From: Butyricicoccus sp.
GTDB taxonomy: Bacteria; Bacillota; Clostridia; Oscillospirales; Butyricicoccaceae
Direction of reading: 5' to 3'
DNA: 32,463 bases
Assembly (NCBI GenBank): GCA_017886875.1
Contig: JAGHIZ010000110.1
Span: 1 to 32,463 of the forward strand
Positions 17,501-24,907 of the stretch are shown here, piece after piece. The position numbers and the translations under genes were made by a program. The notes beneath the pieces are model-generated. The model was given only the letters and a program-made list of their open reading frames with translations. It had not been told where the DNA came from and made no database searches. The first letter of the stretch is position 1; every line of letters begins with the position of its first letter.

Positions 17501-20500
17501 AGGCTATGCATTAAATTCGACTCCTCAAACTGTTAAAGTAATAGCTGGTCAAACTTCAAGAATCACAGTAGAAAATAAACGTTTAGCAGGACTTGTTATA
17601 ACAAAGACCGATGAAAATGGAAATCCTCTCATGGGTGCAGAATTCACTATTTATAACATTAATGGCTCTAAAATTGCGACTTTAAGCACAGATATTGATG
17701 GTATTGCATCTTATGATAACCTAAGCACAGCTACATATATAGTAAGGGAGACAAAAGCTCCTACTGGTTATAAACTAAATTCAAGTCCTTATGTTGTACA
17801 AATAAAAGCAAATACTGGTGCTGATTTAAAGGTTGTTAATCAATCACTTGCTTCTATTATTATAAAAAAAGTTGATGCCGACACTCAAGAGCCATTAGCA
17901 GATGCTTATTTTACAATAACAGATACAAAAGGTGCTGAAGTTGCATCCCTAGTAACTGATAATAGTGGTTTTGCTTCATCAGAACAATTAGAAGATGGCA
18001 CTTATTATGTAAGAGAAACAAAAGCTCCTACTGGTTATGCTATCGATCAAGCTGTAAAGACTGTTCAAGTATCAGCAGGAAAGAGTGTTAACCTAACTAT
18101 TACAAACAGCGTTAAGTCATCTATTCATATTCATTTAAATGATGAGGTTACAAATGATGGATTAACAGGTGGTTCATTTGTTGTTAGAACAGAAGATGGC
18201 GTTGTTGTGGGACAAGGTAAGACTGAAAATGGACTACTAATTATTCCTGGCTTAGCTGATGGTAATTATATCGTCTCTCAAGTTGCTGCTCCAGAAGGTT
18301 ATATCAAAGACTCTTATACACAAAGTATTACAGTTAAATCAAATGAAACAACTCATGCTTATTTCTTAAACCGTACATCAACAAGTATTATAATTGAAAA
18401 CGTTACTACTGTAACACATGATCCTTTAGCTGGTGGTAAATTTGAAATTTACGATAAAAACGGTCGTATTATTTTTGAAGGTACTACAGCTGATGATGGA
18501 ATTTTAATGACTGGTTCTATACCAGTAGGTAAATATACTATTAAGCATGTTGCAACAGCAGAGGGTTATACAATTGTTACAAGTACACAAACTGTAACAG
18601 TTTCTAACACAACACCAATCACTGCTGTTTTTGAAAATCAGCAAAAATCATCACTTATTATTGAACTAATTGATAAAAATACAGGTGCTTATCTTGAAGG
18701 TGCTAGATTTAAGGTTCAATCTGTAAATGGTGAATTTGAAACAGAAGTTGTAACTGATGCTGGTGGAGTAGTAACCATTCCAAACTTGGAAAATGGTTAT
18801 TATATAGTTACTCAAGTATCAGTATCAAGTGAAGATTATATACTTGGTGGAACATATCAATTTGCTTATATCCAATCAGGTAATAATACAAAATTAACAT
18901 TTACTAATGAAATATACACTGGTCTTGTTATTGAAAATGTGATTGCTGGTACACATGAGCCACTTGCTGGTGGTAAGTTTGAAGTTTGGACTTTAAATGA
19001 AACCGAAAAGATATTTGAAGGAACAACTGATACAACTGGTATTCTCCAGACAAACAAAATCACCCCAGGCAAGTACTTAATAAAGCATCTTGCAACAGCA
19101 GAAGGTTATAAAATTGTTACTGCAACACAGATTGTAGAAGTAAACAAAAACGATGCTTCTTACGCTGTATTTGAAAATACCCCAAGTGGTACGCTGGAAA
19201 TTACAAAAGTAGACTCAATAACAAGAGATCCACTGGCTGATGCTGAATTTGAAATTTGGAATCAGGGCGAGACAAAGTTAATAGGCACTTATACTACTGA
19301 CAGAAGTGGTCGCATTGAAGTGGGTACTCTGATTCCTGGTGTGTATGTAATTAAGGAAACAAAAGCTCCTACTGGTTATATGATTGATACAGCTACAAAA
19401 CAAGTAACTATAAAATCAGACGAATCCACAAAGATTACTTTTGAAAATACCCGAAAAGCATCTCTAATGATTGAAAAAGTAGATGCGACTGATAATACAA
19501 AAATGCTATCAGGTGCTACATTCACAATTTATGATATTTATGGAACATATATTGGTGAGTACACAACCGAAGTATCAGGTGTTGTATTTGTTGATAATCT
19601 AAAGGATGGACAATATCGCATTGTTGAAACAAGAGCACCTCAAGGCTATCAAATAGACACCGCACCTCGTACTGTGACCGTTAGAGAAGCGATGCAGACA
19701 AAGGTTACTTTTACAAACAAACCTTTAACTGGTATTGTAATTACTAAGGTTGATGGTGAAACAAACGCTAAGTTAGCTGGTGCTGAATTCCAGATTTCAA
19801 AGCTTAATGGATCAATTATCAATACTTATGTAACAGATAGCACAGGTATGATTCACACAGAAACTTTAGAACCTGGTCAATACGTAATAAAAGAAATGAA
19901 AGCCCCAGAAGGCTATATGATTGATAATGCATCTCAGATTGTAACAGTTGTTGCTGGTAAGCCTACCAATATTCAAATTTCTAATAGCCGTATGGCTGGT
20001 ATTGACTTATATAAAGTAGATGCTACAACTCAAAAACCTCTACAGGGTGCAACATTTGACCTATGTGATAGCTTAGGAAATAAGTTAGATACACTTATAA
20101 CTGATTCAACTGGTCATGCATATTCTGGTGCATTAGAAGCAGGACAATACATCATAAAAGAAACAAAGGCTCCAGAAGGTTATGTCATTGATGAGACTGC
20201 TAAGACTGTAACAGTATCTGCAAACCAACAATCCAAAATTACCGTTACAAACAGTAAAATGACTGCTATTCAGATTTGGAAAATGGATGAAGTAACTGGT
20301 GATATGCTTGCTGGTGCAACATTCAATGTAACTAAGGCTGATGGTACTCATGTTACTACCGTAACAACTGGTACTGATGGTATTGCTATTATTCCAAATG
20401 CTGAACCTGGTACTTATAACATTACTGAAACTAAAGCCCCAGAAGGCTACTTGCTTGATAGCACACCACAAAGTGTAACAGTTGGTACTAACACTCCTGC

Positions 20501-21803
20501 TGTTGTTAAATTCTACAATGCACCTCTTGCAGCTCTTCGTATTCAAAAAGTGGACAGTAAAACTGGCGAAAGCCTATCAGGTGCAGTATTTAAGATTACA
20601 AAAGCTAATGGTGATTATGTTGGTGAGTTTACATCTGAACTAGATGGTATTGTAAATATTCCAACACTTGAGCCAGGTCAGTATGTTATCACTGAAATTT
20701 CAGCACCAGAAGGTTATGTTAAGGACTCTACTCCTCGTACTGTAACTGTAAAAACTGGAACACCAACGGTTATTACAATCGAGAATGACCGCACTGCAGG
20801 TCTACAGATTCGTAAGATTGTAACTCAGACTGGTGAGCCTTTAGAGGGTGTAACATTTAAAATTAAAACAGCTCAAGGAAATCTAATTGGTGATTATACA
20901 ACAGACTCTATGGGTATGATTTATGTGAGCCTAGAATCTGGCGAATATATTGTTCAAGAGACTTTTGCACCTAAAGGCTATGTTGTTGATAATACGCCTC
21001 GTTTTGTAACAGTTAAGAATAACGAACCTGTTATTCTAGAAGTTACAAATGACAAGGAATCAACCGTAAAAATACACAAGATTGATTCAGAAACAGGTAA
21101 GGGTATTTACGGTGTAACTTTCGAAATTAAAGATTCAAAGAATAACTATATCGGCACTTACACTACTGATGATCAAGGCTACATTGAGCTTACAGATGTG
21201 CTTGCAGAAGGTAAATATGTAATTACTGAAAAACAAGCTGCTGCTGGCTATATTCTTGATACAATACCTCGTACAGTAACAATTAGCCCATCAGAACCAA
21301 CAGAAATAACATGGGAAAACACTCGTGAAAAGGGTCAGCTAGTAATAAAGAAATATTCAGCTGATGATAATGCCACTTTAAACATACCTGCACATTCCCC
21401 ACTACAAGGTGCAGAATTCACAATCAAAACTCTTGGCGGTCAAGTAGTTGATGTTATTGCTACTGATGCAACAGGTACTGCTTATTCTGGTTCTCTAGAC
21501 CTTGGCACTTATATTGTTCAGGAGACCAAAGCACCGAATGGCTATTCACTGAATAACACACCAGTACAGGTTAATGTAACAAGTAAGAACCAAAAGATAA
21601 CTTTAGACTTCTATAACAACTCTATGGATATTGCTGTAAACATTGAAAAACATGGCGAAAAATCTGTAAAAGCAGGAAATAGCATGAAGTATTATTTTAC
21701 CAATATAAAGAATAACTCAAATGTTTCAGTTGATGATTTCTTTTTATCTGATAAATTACCAACAGATGCAGTAAGAGCTCAAACTTTATATACTGGTACA
21801 TGA
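14508..21803 (+). CDS. Giant SpaA/Cna-B repeat adhesin (2431 aa up to an internal TGA)
   Basis: AGGAAGGAGG lies 11 bases before the ATG. A Sec signal peptide (SILATAMCVGSIPVSNIAYA) is followed by about 26 tandem SpaA/Cna-B-type domains of ~85 residues. Each opens like I.I.K.D..TG.PL.GA.F and closes with ETKAPEGY followed by a strand like TVTV. Many keep the Lys of strand A and the Glu in (T/K)ETKAPEGY, which form intramolecular isopeptide bonds in this family, so the product should be a long, stiff, protease-resistant fibre. Then comes a different C-terminal domain (MDIAVNIEKHGEKSVKAGNS). The frame is stopped by TGA at 21801-21803 where a Trp codon is expected and continues open to 22178. The gene is visibly less AT-rich than its small neighbours. 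It is probably a sortase-handled surface adhesin. Confidence 0.88.
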   Translation: MFNPTKSLKRVVSSILATAMCVGSIPVSNIAYAQGDNDITENATFIVNTVDNINRAPLENVVVQVECTSAGRYKNYGEYSSDSAGSIEIPNVPVGYYRITALRAPDGYRVESTPELVYLQNDQGDAPLTTITAYAEKPLTIRKIDAETGNGLQGAVFTVTNSQGHKAGEVTTDAEGYGTIPYLSPGEYTVTETQTPEGQNKAEPQKITVSDTATGELFLAFYANIKNAIAIRVTDKATGEPLEGATFELKLGNATQDTVTTDDHGFAYFKNVTAGKYTVTETVFPEGYLQETTSREVNVDQSGDIISLSITNSRPGGLTVYSKDNNGQPLAGTVFQVYDADGHLVKTGVESNEGGFVTFDGLNPGTYTVMATASDGYILITTSKSVTIKKNEVTIVDFISQSQPSLLITCKDEDGMAVSGVTFSLQKANGGVLGSYQTGVDGTVLVENLDAGTYTTTMTAVPDGYVISQAVQIRTLKAGQQGSVEFVVRSSPYLEIVHQVKGTTEPLADATFELWKGGQKINTYKSGSDGRVLIENLDPGEYTVRHTTTPEGYTIDTQSQNITINGGDSGYLLFTSSRKSSIMIQKVDKTTNEPLAGAQFQIRTTGGQVLDNVITTVDGTATTIALDAGQYIVSEIHAPDGYVVDEASRIVTVQNNEISLQRFTNEKKSSIVITARDLYGNPVAGAVFEVLNAKTGVVIETLTTDTNGSVSTRVLEPGQYTIRQIAAPAGYIKETSTMYNVAVTGEGATNVIFEHSLQTVIQIINEDKDGNPISGGKFKVVNQDTGYVVGYFTTDESGIVTTPILPKGVYIVSQVSTADGYATKNETYTIEVGANDAAIVRFVNAKLSVINIKKTDRDTGAPLAGAVFTISDSSGHVVGRYTTDSTGCLTTQPLPADTYLIREYYAPEGYLIDDSCRTNVVLKEDENTTVEMTNRKAPVIQIIKEDSETGALLAGAEFTIYNDRGEEVGTYETNVDGVATSKELDAGTYTVSETKAPEGYALNSTPQTVKVIAGQTSRITVENKRLAGLVITKTDENGNPLMGAEFTIYNINGSKIATLSTDIDGIASYDNLSTATYIVRETKAPTGYKLNSSPYVVQIKANTGADLKVVNQSLASIIIKKVDADTQEPLADAYFTITDTKGAEVASLVTDNSGFASSEQLEDGTYYVRETKAPTGYAIDQAVKTVQVSAGKSVNLTITNSVKSSIHIHLNDEVTNDGLTGGSFVVRTEDGVVVGQGKTENGLLIIPGLADGNYIVSQVAAPEGYIKDSYTQSITVKSNETTHAYFLNRTSTSIIIENVTTVTHDPLAGGKFEIYDKNGRIIFEGTTADDGILMTGSIPVGKYTIKHVATAEGYTIVTSTQTVTVSNTTPITAVFENQQKSSLIIELIDKNTGAYLEGARFKVQSVNGEFETEVVTDAGGVVTIPNLENGYYIVTQVSVSSEDYILGGTYQFAYIQSGNNTKLTFTNEIYTGLVIENVIAGTHEPLAGGKFEVWTLNETEKIFEGTTDTTGILQTNKITPGKYLIKHLATAEGYKIVTATQIVEVNKNDASYAVFENTPSGTLEITKVDSITRDPLADAEFEIWNQGETKLIGTYTTDRSGRIEVGTLIPGVYVIKETKAPTGYMIDTATKQVTIKSDESTKITFENTRKASLMIEKVDATDNTKMLSGATFTIYDIYGTYIGEYTTEVSGVVFVDNLKDGQYRIVETRAPQGYQIDTAPRTVTVREAMQTKVTFTNKPLTGIVITKVDGETNAKLAGAEFQISKLNGSIINTYVTDSTGMIHTETLEPGQYVIKEMKAPEGYMIDNASQIVTVVAGKPTNIQISNSRMAGIDLYKVDATTQKPLQGATFDLCDSLGNKLDTLITDSTGHAYSGALEAGQYIIKETKAPEGYVIDETAKTVTVSANQQSKITVTNSKMTAIQIWKMDEVTGDMLAGATFNVTKADGTHVTTVTTGTDGIAIIPNAEPGTYNITETKAPEGYLLDSTPQSVTVGTNTPAVVKFYNAPLAALRIQKVDSKTGESLSGAVFKITKANGDYVGEFTSELDGIVNIPTLEPGQYVITEISAPEGYVKDSTPRTVTVKTGTPTVITIENDRTAGLQIRKIVTQTGEPLEGVTFKIKTAQGNLIGDYTTDSMGMIYVSLESGEYIVQETFAPKGYVVDNTPRFVTVKNNEPVILEVTNDKESTVKIHKIDSETGKGIYGVTFEIKDSKNNYIGTYTTDDQGYIELTDVLAEGKYVITEKQAAAGYILDTIPRTVTISPSEPTEITWENTREKGQLVIKKYSADDNATLNIPAHSPLQGAEFTIKTLGGQVVDVIATDATGTAYSGSLDLGTYIVQETKAPNGYSLNNTPVQVNVTSKNQKITLDFYNNSMDIAVNIEKHGEKSVKAGNSMKYYFTNIKNNSNVSVDDFFLSDKLPTDAVRAQTLYTGT

Positions 21804-22178
21804 TCTGCTAGTGTTTACTATAAGATTGAATATAAGACAAATATGTATGATTACAGAACTCTTGGTAAAAATCTAAATAGTAAAACACAATATTCATTTG
21901 ATATGTCTAGCACTGCCTTAAATCTGGAATCTGGCGAATATGTGACAGATATCCGTTTTGTAATGGGTACTGTACCAGCTGGTTTCCACGAGATGGTATC
22001 TCCTGTGCTATATGTATACGTGCTACCTAATGTTAAAAATAATTATCAGATTATAAATCGCTGTGAAGTTGGTGCTCAGTACAATGATCAATGGATAACT
22101 GATGCTGACGAATGGACAACCATTGTTACAGTTCCTCAAATTCAGCTACCAGATAAGTTACCAACAACTGGTTTCTAA
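21804..22178 (+). CDS. C-terminal domain of the giant adhesin after the internal TGA, ending LPTTGF
   Basis: This segment is in the same frame as the adhesin upstream and begins SASVYYKIEYKTNMYDYRTL right after TGA. The first ATG is at 21843, without a ribosome site, so separate translation is unlikely. It completes the C-terminal beta-domain begun before the stop (SDKLPTDAVRAQTLYTGT) and ends LPDKLPTTGF followed directly by TAA. LPTTGF is a sortase motif, but there is no hydrophobic helix or basic tail behind it, unlike a normal cell-wall sorting signal. Either the family uses a tail-less motif or the tail was lost. Without TGA readthrough the adhesin would lack this domain and the motif. 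Confidence 0.7.
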   Translation, partial: SASVYYKIEYKTNMYDYRTLGKNLNSKTQYSFDMSSTALNLESGEYVTDIRFVMGTVPAGFHEMVSPVLYVYVLPNVKNNYQIINRCEVGAQYNDQWITDADEWTTIVTVPQIQLPDKLPTTGF

Positions 22179-22211
22179 TTTAATGACGAAGCAAGGTTTT
22201 ACATTATAAAG

Positions 22212-22243
22212 AAAGACAGCTCGCAATATTGCGAGCTGTCTTT
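22212..22243 (+). terminator. Terminator-like hairpin after the adhesin
   Basis: A perfect 16-bp arm palindrome AAAGACAGCTCGCAAT / ATTGCGAGCTGTCTTT, 33 bp after the TAA. The T run is short. Confidence 0.75.
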
Positions 22244-22244
22244 G

Positions 22245-22254
22245 TGCTTATAAT
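22245..22254 (+). promoter_or_regulatory. TGCTTATAAT promoter-like box
   Basis: One mismatch to TGCATATAAT, placed directly after the adhesin terminator and 40 bp before the next gene, the same layout as at 5541. Confidence 0.4.
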
Positions 22255-22293
22255 AATAAATAAAAAATTTTAAAAAGAAGAGAGGGATATTCT

Positions 22294-22737
22294 TTGTTCT
22301 TCAAAAAAAATAAACCAATAATAGAAAAAGAGTTTTCCAAAGTTGAGTTAATGCTCGGAATAGAAGATGGTGATACTTTTAGTATTCGTGGAGAGTCAAA
22401 AAATTATATTTACGATAAAAAATCAAATACAATAAAATCTTTAGGTGATAACTTACCAATAACATCTGAAAACTTGTTAAAAATCTTAGATAATCAAGAA
22501 AATATAATTCGAGAACATGAGCGTTTAGATTTTTACGACTTCTTAGAAAAAACAACTATTAATTTTATAAGTAAAATATTTATATTCTTTTTACTCATGA
22601 TGATTTGTTTTAAATTTTTAGTAAATGCACAAGGTTTTGCGTTTTGGTTTTGGCAATTATTCGCTACAGTTTGTGCAGTAGGTATGGGAGTATGTGGTGG
22701 AGTATTAGTGACAAAATTGTTATCAGAGTTTAATTAA
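22294..22737 (+). CDS. Two-helix membrane protein with cytoplasmic N-domain, 147 aa
   Basis: The start is TTG 22294 with AGAGAGGGA about 8 bases upstream; no better start is in frame. Residues 1-85 are soluble and charged (VELMLGIEDGDTFSIRGES). Two membrane helices follow, around 90-112 (FISKIFIFFLLMMICFKFLV) and 120-142 (LFATVCAVGMGVCGGVLVTK), with a short outside loop. I do not recognise the family. It lies directly downstream of the adhesin with its own promoter-like box, so it may help in export or anchoring, but nothing proves this. Confidence 0.6.
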   Translation: MFFKKNKPIIEKEFSKVELMLGIEDGDTFSIRGESKNYIYDKKSNTIKSLGDNLPITSENLLKILDNQENIIREHERLDFYDFLEKTTINFISKIFIFFLLMMICFKFLVNAQGFAFWFWQLFATVCAVGMGVCGGVLVTKLLSEFN

Positions 22738-22739
22738 AT

Positions 22740-22953
22740 GATAATATTTTTTGGAAAAATACAAACATTCAAAAGACAGAAAATATCCAGAAGAAATAGA
22801 TAGGCAAACAGATACAGATATTTTCGCAGATACATTATTAATACAAAAGCTTGATTTACTGTGAAAAAATTTATTTTTTAGTTGCAGAGAAAGTTTTTGT
22901 ACCTGAATATATTTTTAATAAAAGATTGTTAGATTTAAAAATAATAAGATAAT
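22740..22953 (+). other. Gene remnants, no intact ORF
   Basis: From TTG 22753 a ~37-codon stretch reads EKYKHSKDRKYPEEIDRQTD and then TDIFADTLLIQKLDLL before TGA. It is followed in another frame by LVAEKVFVPEYIFNKRLLDL. The protein-like composition with a frame change suggests a decayed gene. No family is recognised. Confidence 0.25.
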
Positions 22954-22987
22954 TAACTTAAATTATTTTTTTGCTAAATACAAAATA

Positions 22988-22997
22988 TGCATATAAT
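22988..22997 (+). promoter_or_regulatory. TGCATATAAT promoter-like box
   Basis: Exact copy of the shared box, 52 bp before the 220-aa gene. Confidence 0.5.
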
Positions 22998-23048
22998 ATA
23001 ACATAAAATTTCTAATAGATTTGAAAACTAAAGAAAAGGAGTTATTTT

Positions 23049-23711
23049 ATGAAAAGTGTTAAAGAAATAATTAAAGAAGAGTTAGGTAAAATCAAAAATA
23101 ATCTTCCTGTATTAGAAGGAGAAAACTCTAAAAAATTGTCTAAGATAAGAGATTTGTATTTAAGGGATTTAATATATGAAATCAGCTATCAAGAACCATT
23201 TTTTCTTGCACATCTAAGTGAATTTAATAGTAATAACCCATTTTTTAAATCTGAAAAGTACATAGAAGCTGCTGAATTTTTAATAAAAAAACAAGCTAAA
23301 TGGTTATTAGAAACTACAACCTTTGATGATGACGAAACAATTAATATTGAGTTTGAAAATCTTATAAGGATAGAGAATACTCTTTTTGAATATTGTATCT
23401 CGTTATTTGGTTATAAAGGGGAAGATCATTCAAAAGCCAATAACGATATTGCTGAAATATGGCTAAATAGCTTTGGCGAATTGTTTATAAAAACTAACTC
23501 GGAAAAAACAATAAAACTTTTGGATTTAAAAAAATCTGTTCAGCATAATACTTTATTCATGCTTGATGGTACTATAAAAAACGTTATTGAGTTAAAAGAA
23601 CTATTATCTGAAAATGGCATCACTGTCTATATGCATAAGTCAATACAATCTCTTTTAAAGAAAACAGAGGGTTTTGTATCTTCTATTAATCTTATGGAAT
23701 ATTTCTCTTAA
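23049..23711 (+). CDS. Hypothetical cytoplasmic protein, 220 aa
   Basis: AAAAGGAG sits 7-8 bases before ATG. The protein is acidic/basic mixed and largely helical, without signal peptide, membrane helix or recognisable motif. The central part (FENLIRIENTLFEYCISLFG) and the C-terminal part (IKNVIELKELLSENGITVYM) look like a compact soluble fold. It has its own TGCATATAAT box and terminator and is the last gene of the plus-strand block. No function can be assigned. Confidence 0.6.
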   Translation: MKSVKEIIKEELGKIKNNLPVLEGENSKKLSKIRDLYLRDLIYEISYQEPFFLAHLSEFNSNNPFFKSEKYIEAAEFLIKKQAKWLLETTTFDDDETINIEFENLIRIENTLFEYCISLFGYKGEDHSKANNDIAEIWLNSFGELFIKTNSEKTIKLLDLKKSVQHNTLFMLDGTIKNVIELKELLSENGITVYMHKSIQSLLKKTEGFVSSINLMEYFS

Positions 23712-23724
23712 CAATTATTTTATG

Positions 23725-23758
23725 CAGTCATCTTTTATTTGAAGATGACTGTTTTTTT
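23725..23758 (+). terminator. Intrinsic terminator of the 220-aa gene
   Basis: Stem CAGTCATCTT / AAGATGACTG with a 7-base loop, followed by seven T residues. Confidence 0.9.
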
Positions 23759-24169
23759 ATAAATCTTACACTGAAAGGATTGATTTCTTTTTACAATCCA
23801 TTTATAAATGTGTAATAAAAAATGTAAAAAAGTAATTCTCTATAAAAAAGAAACTTATTGAGTATTTTTACAGGAATCGTTTCAGTCTAAAAATTTTAAA
23901 ATATTTTCTAACAAAAATACTAATCTAACAACTATAGTAAGACTAACAACAAAGGCAAAATAATAAATATATGTAAAAGTAAATCATGTCATTATTGGTA
24001 TTAAAAATTTTTTATATATTAATAGAAATTAGAAATTTTTATATATTTAATGTTTAGACTTGCAATTTTATCCATATTGTAAGTCTATTTTGCCATACCT
24101 ATTTTTTGAAAAAAATTTTTTATTTCAACACTTGCCACCCATTAGCAGGTTTGCCAATTATTGAACTAT
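23759..24169. other. Gene-free intergenic stretch with two hairpins
   Basis: No convincing ORF is visible on either strand. Two inverted repeats are present: GGATTG / CAATCC (about 23777-23799) and AGACTTGCAAT / ATTGTAAGTCT with one mismatch (24056-24086). The rest is AT-rich. It separates the plus-strand block from the minus-strand ABC operon. Confidence 0.4.
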
Positions 24170-24210
24170 AAAAAAGCAAGATAATATCTGGTATGATATT
24201 ACCTTGCTTC
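24170..24210 (-). terminator. Terminator of the minus-strand ABC transporter operon
   Basis: An imperfect long stem (AAGCAAG.ATAATATC / GATATTACCTTGCTT), followed on the minus strand by a run of T residues, 24 bp after the ATPase stop. Confidence 0.7.
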
Positions 24211-24233
24211 TCTTGAGTAAAATTTCAAAAGCA

Positions 24234-24848
24234 CTACATATTTATAACCTTATCACATATTTGTACAAGACGCTCATCATGTGTAGCAAGCACAACAATT
24301 GTACCTTGTTTAGAGCATTCACGCAATAATGTTATAACCATTTCACGATTATTAGCGTCAAGAGATGCTGTAGGTTCATCAGCATATATGATAGAGGCTT
24401 TTTTTAAAATTGCTCTGGCAATTCCTATACGTTGTTTTTCTCCACCAGAAAGAACTACGGCAAGTTCTTTTTCTCGTCCCCCTAATCCTACTTTCTGGAG
24501 AATATCTTTGACCTCTTTGTTTTTGGCTGTTGCCTTGTTTAGTGTAACATTATATGCAACATTTTCATCTTCAATAATTCCGTAATCTTGATAAATAAAT
24601 GTTGCGTATTCATGCCAGAATTTAGTCTTTTGTTTATCATTAAATTTTGTGGCATTTATTTTATCAATAAAAATTTCACCATTATTTGGTGGCTGTATAA
24701 ACCCTAAAGTATTTAATAATGTAGTTTTTCCACAACCAGATTTGCCTGTTATAGCTATCATTTCTCCCTCTTTAATATCAAATGAAATATCAGAGAAGAT
24801 CTTCTTTCCAAATATCTTTACTGTTAAATTATTTACTCTAATTTCCAT
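24234..24848 (-). CDS. ABC transporter ATP-binding protein
   Basis: Complete ABC ATPase of ~204 residues: Walker A GKSGCGKTT, Q-loop YQDYG, signature LSGGEKQR, Walker B IIYADEPTASLD and the switch His in ATHDE. The start at 24848 (MEIRVNNLTV) has GGAG 7 bases upstream. An upstream ATG at 24860 has no ribosome site. The short single-domain form with LSGGEKQR is typical of MacB/LolD-like or bacteriocin-export/immunity ATPases that pair with a large-loop permease. That partner is encoded directly upstream in the same operon (24908-26914). Confidence 0.9.
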   Translation of the reverse strand: MEIRVNNLTVKIFGKKIFSDISFDIKEGEMIAITGKSGCGKTTLLNTLGFIQPPNNGEIFIDKINATKFNDKQKTKFWHEYATFIYQDYGIIEDENVAYNVTLNKATAKNKEVKDILQKVGLGGREKELAVVLSGGEKQRIGIARAILKKASIIYADEPTASLDANNREMVITLLRECSKQGTIVVLATHDERLVQICDKVINM

Positions 24849-24907
24849 AGCTATCTCCATTCTGCTATAATATAGCGGTTTAAAATAATCAAAAATAAAT
24901 TTTTTTA

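Noticed and set aside
20133-20546. Minus-strand ORFs of 60-140 codons inside the adhesin, SLH and permease genes
   Set aside because: They are antisense shadows of strong coding frames, with unusual Ser/Cys/Tyr-rich text and no ribosome sites.
14508-22178. Alternative genetic code with TGA = Trp
   Set aside because: Only one in-frame TGA is found, Trp is written TGG in all genes, and TGA ends the genes at 5853 and 12946 in sensible places.
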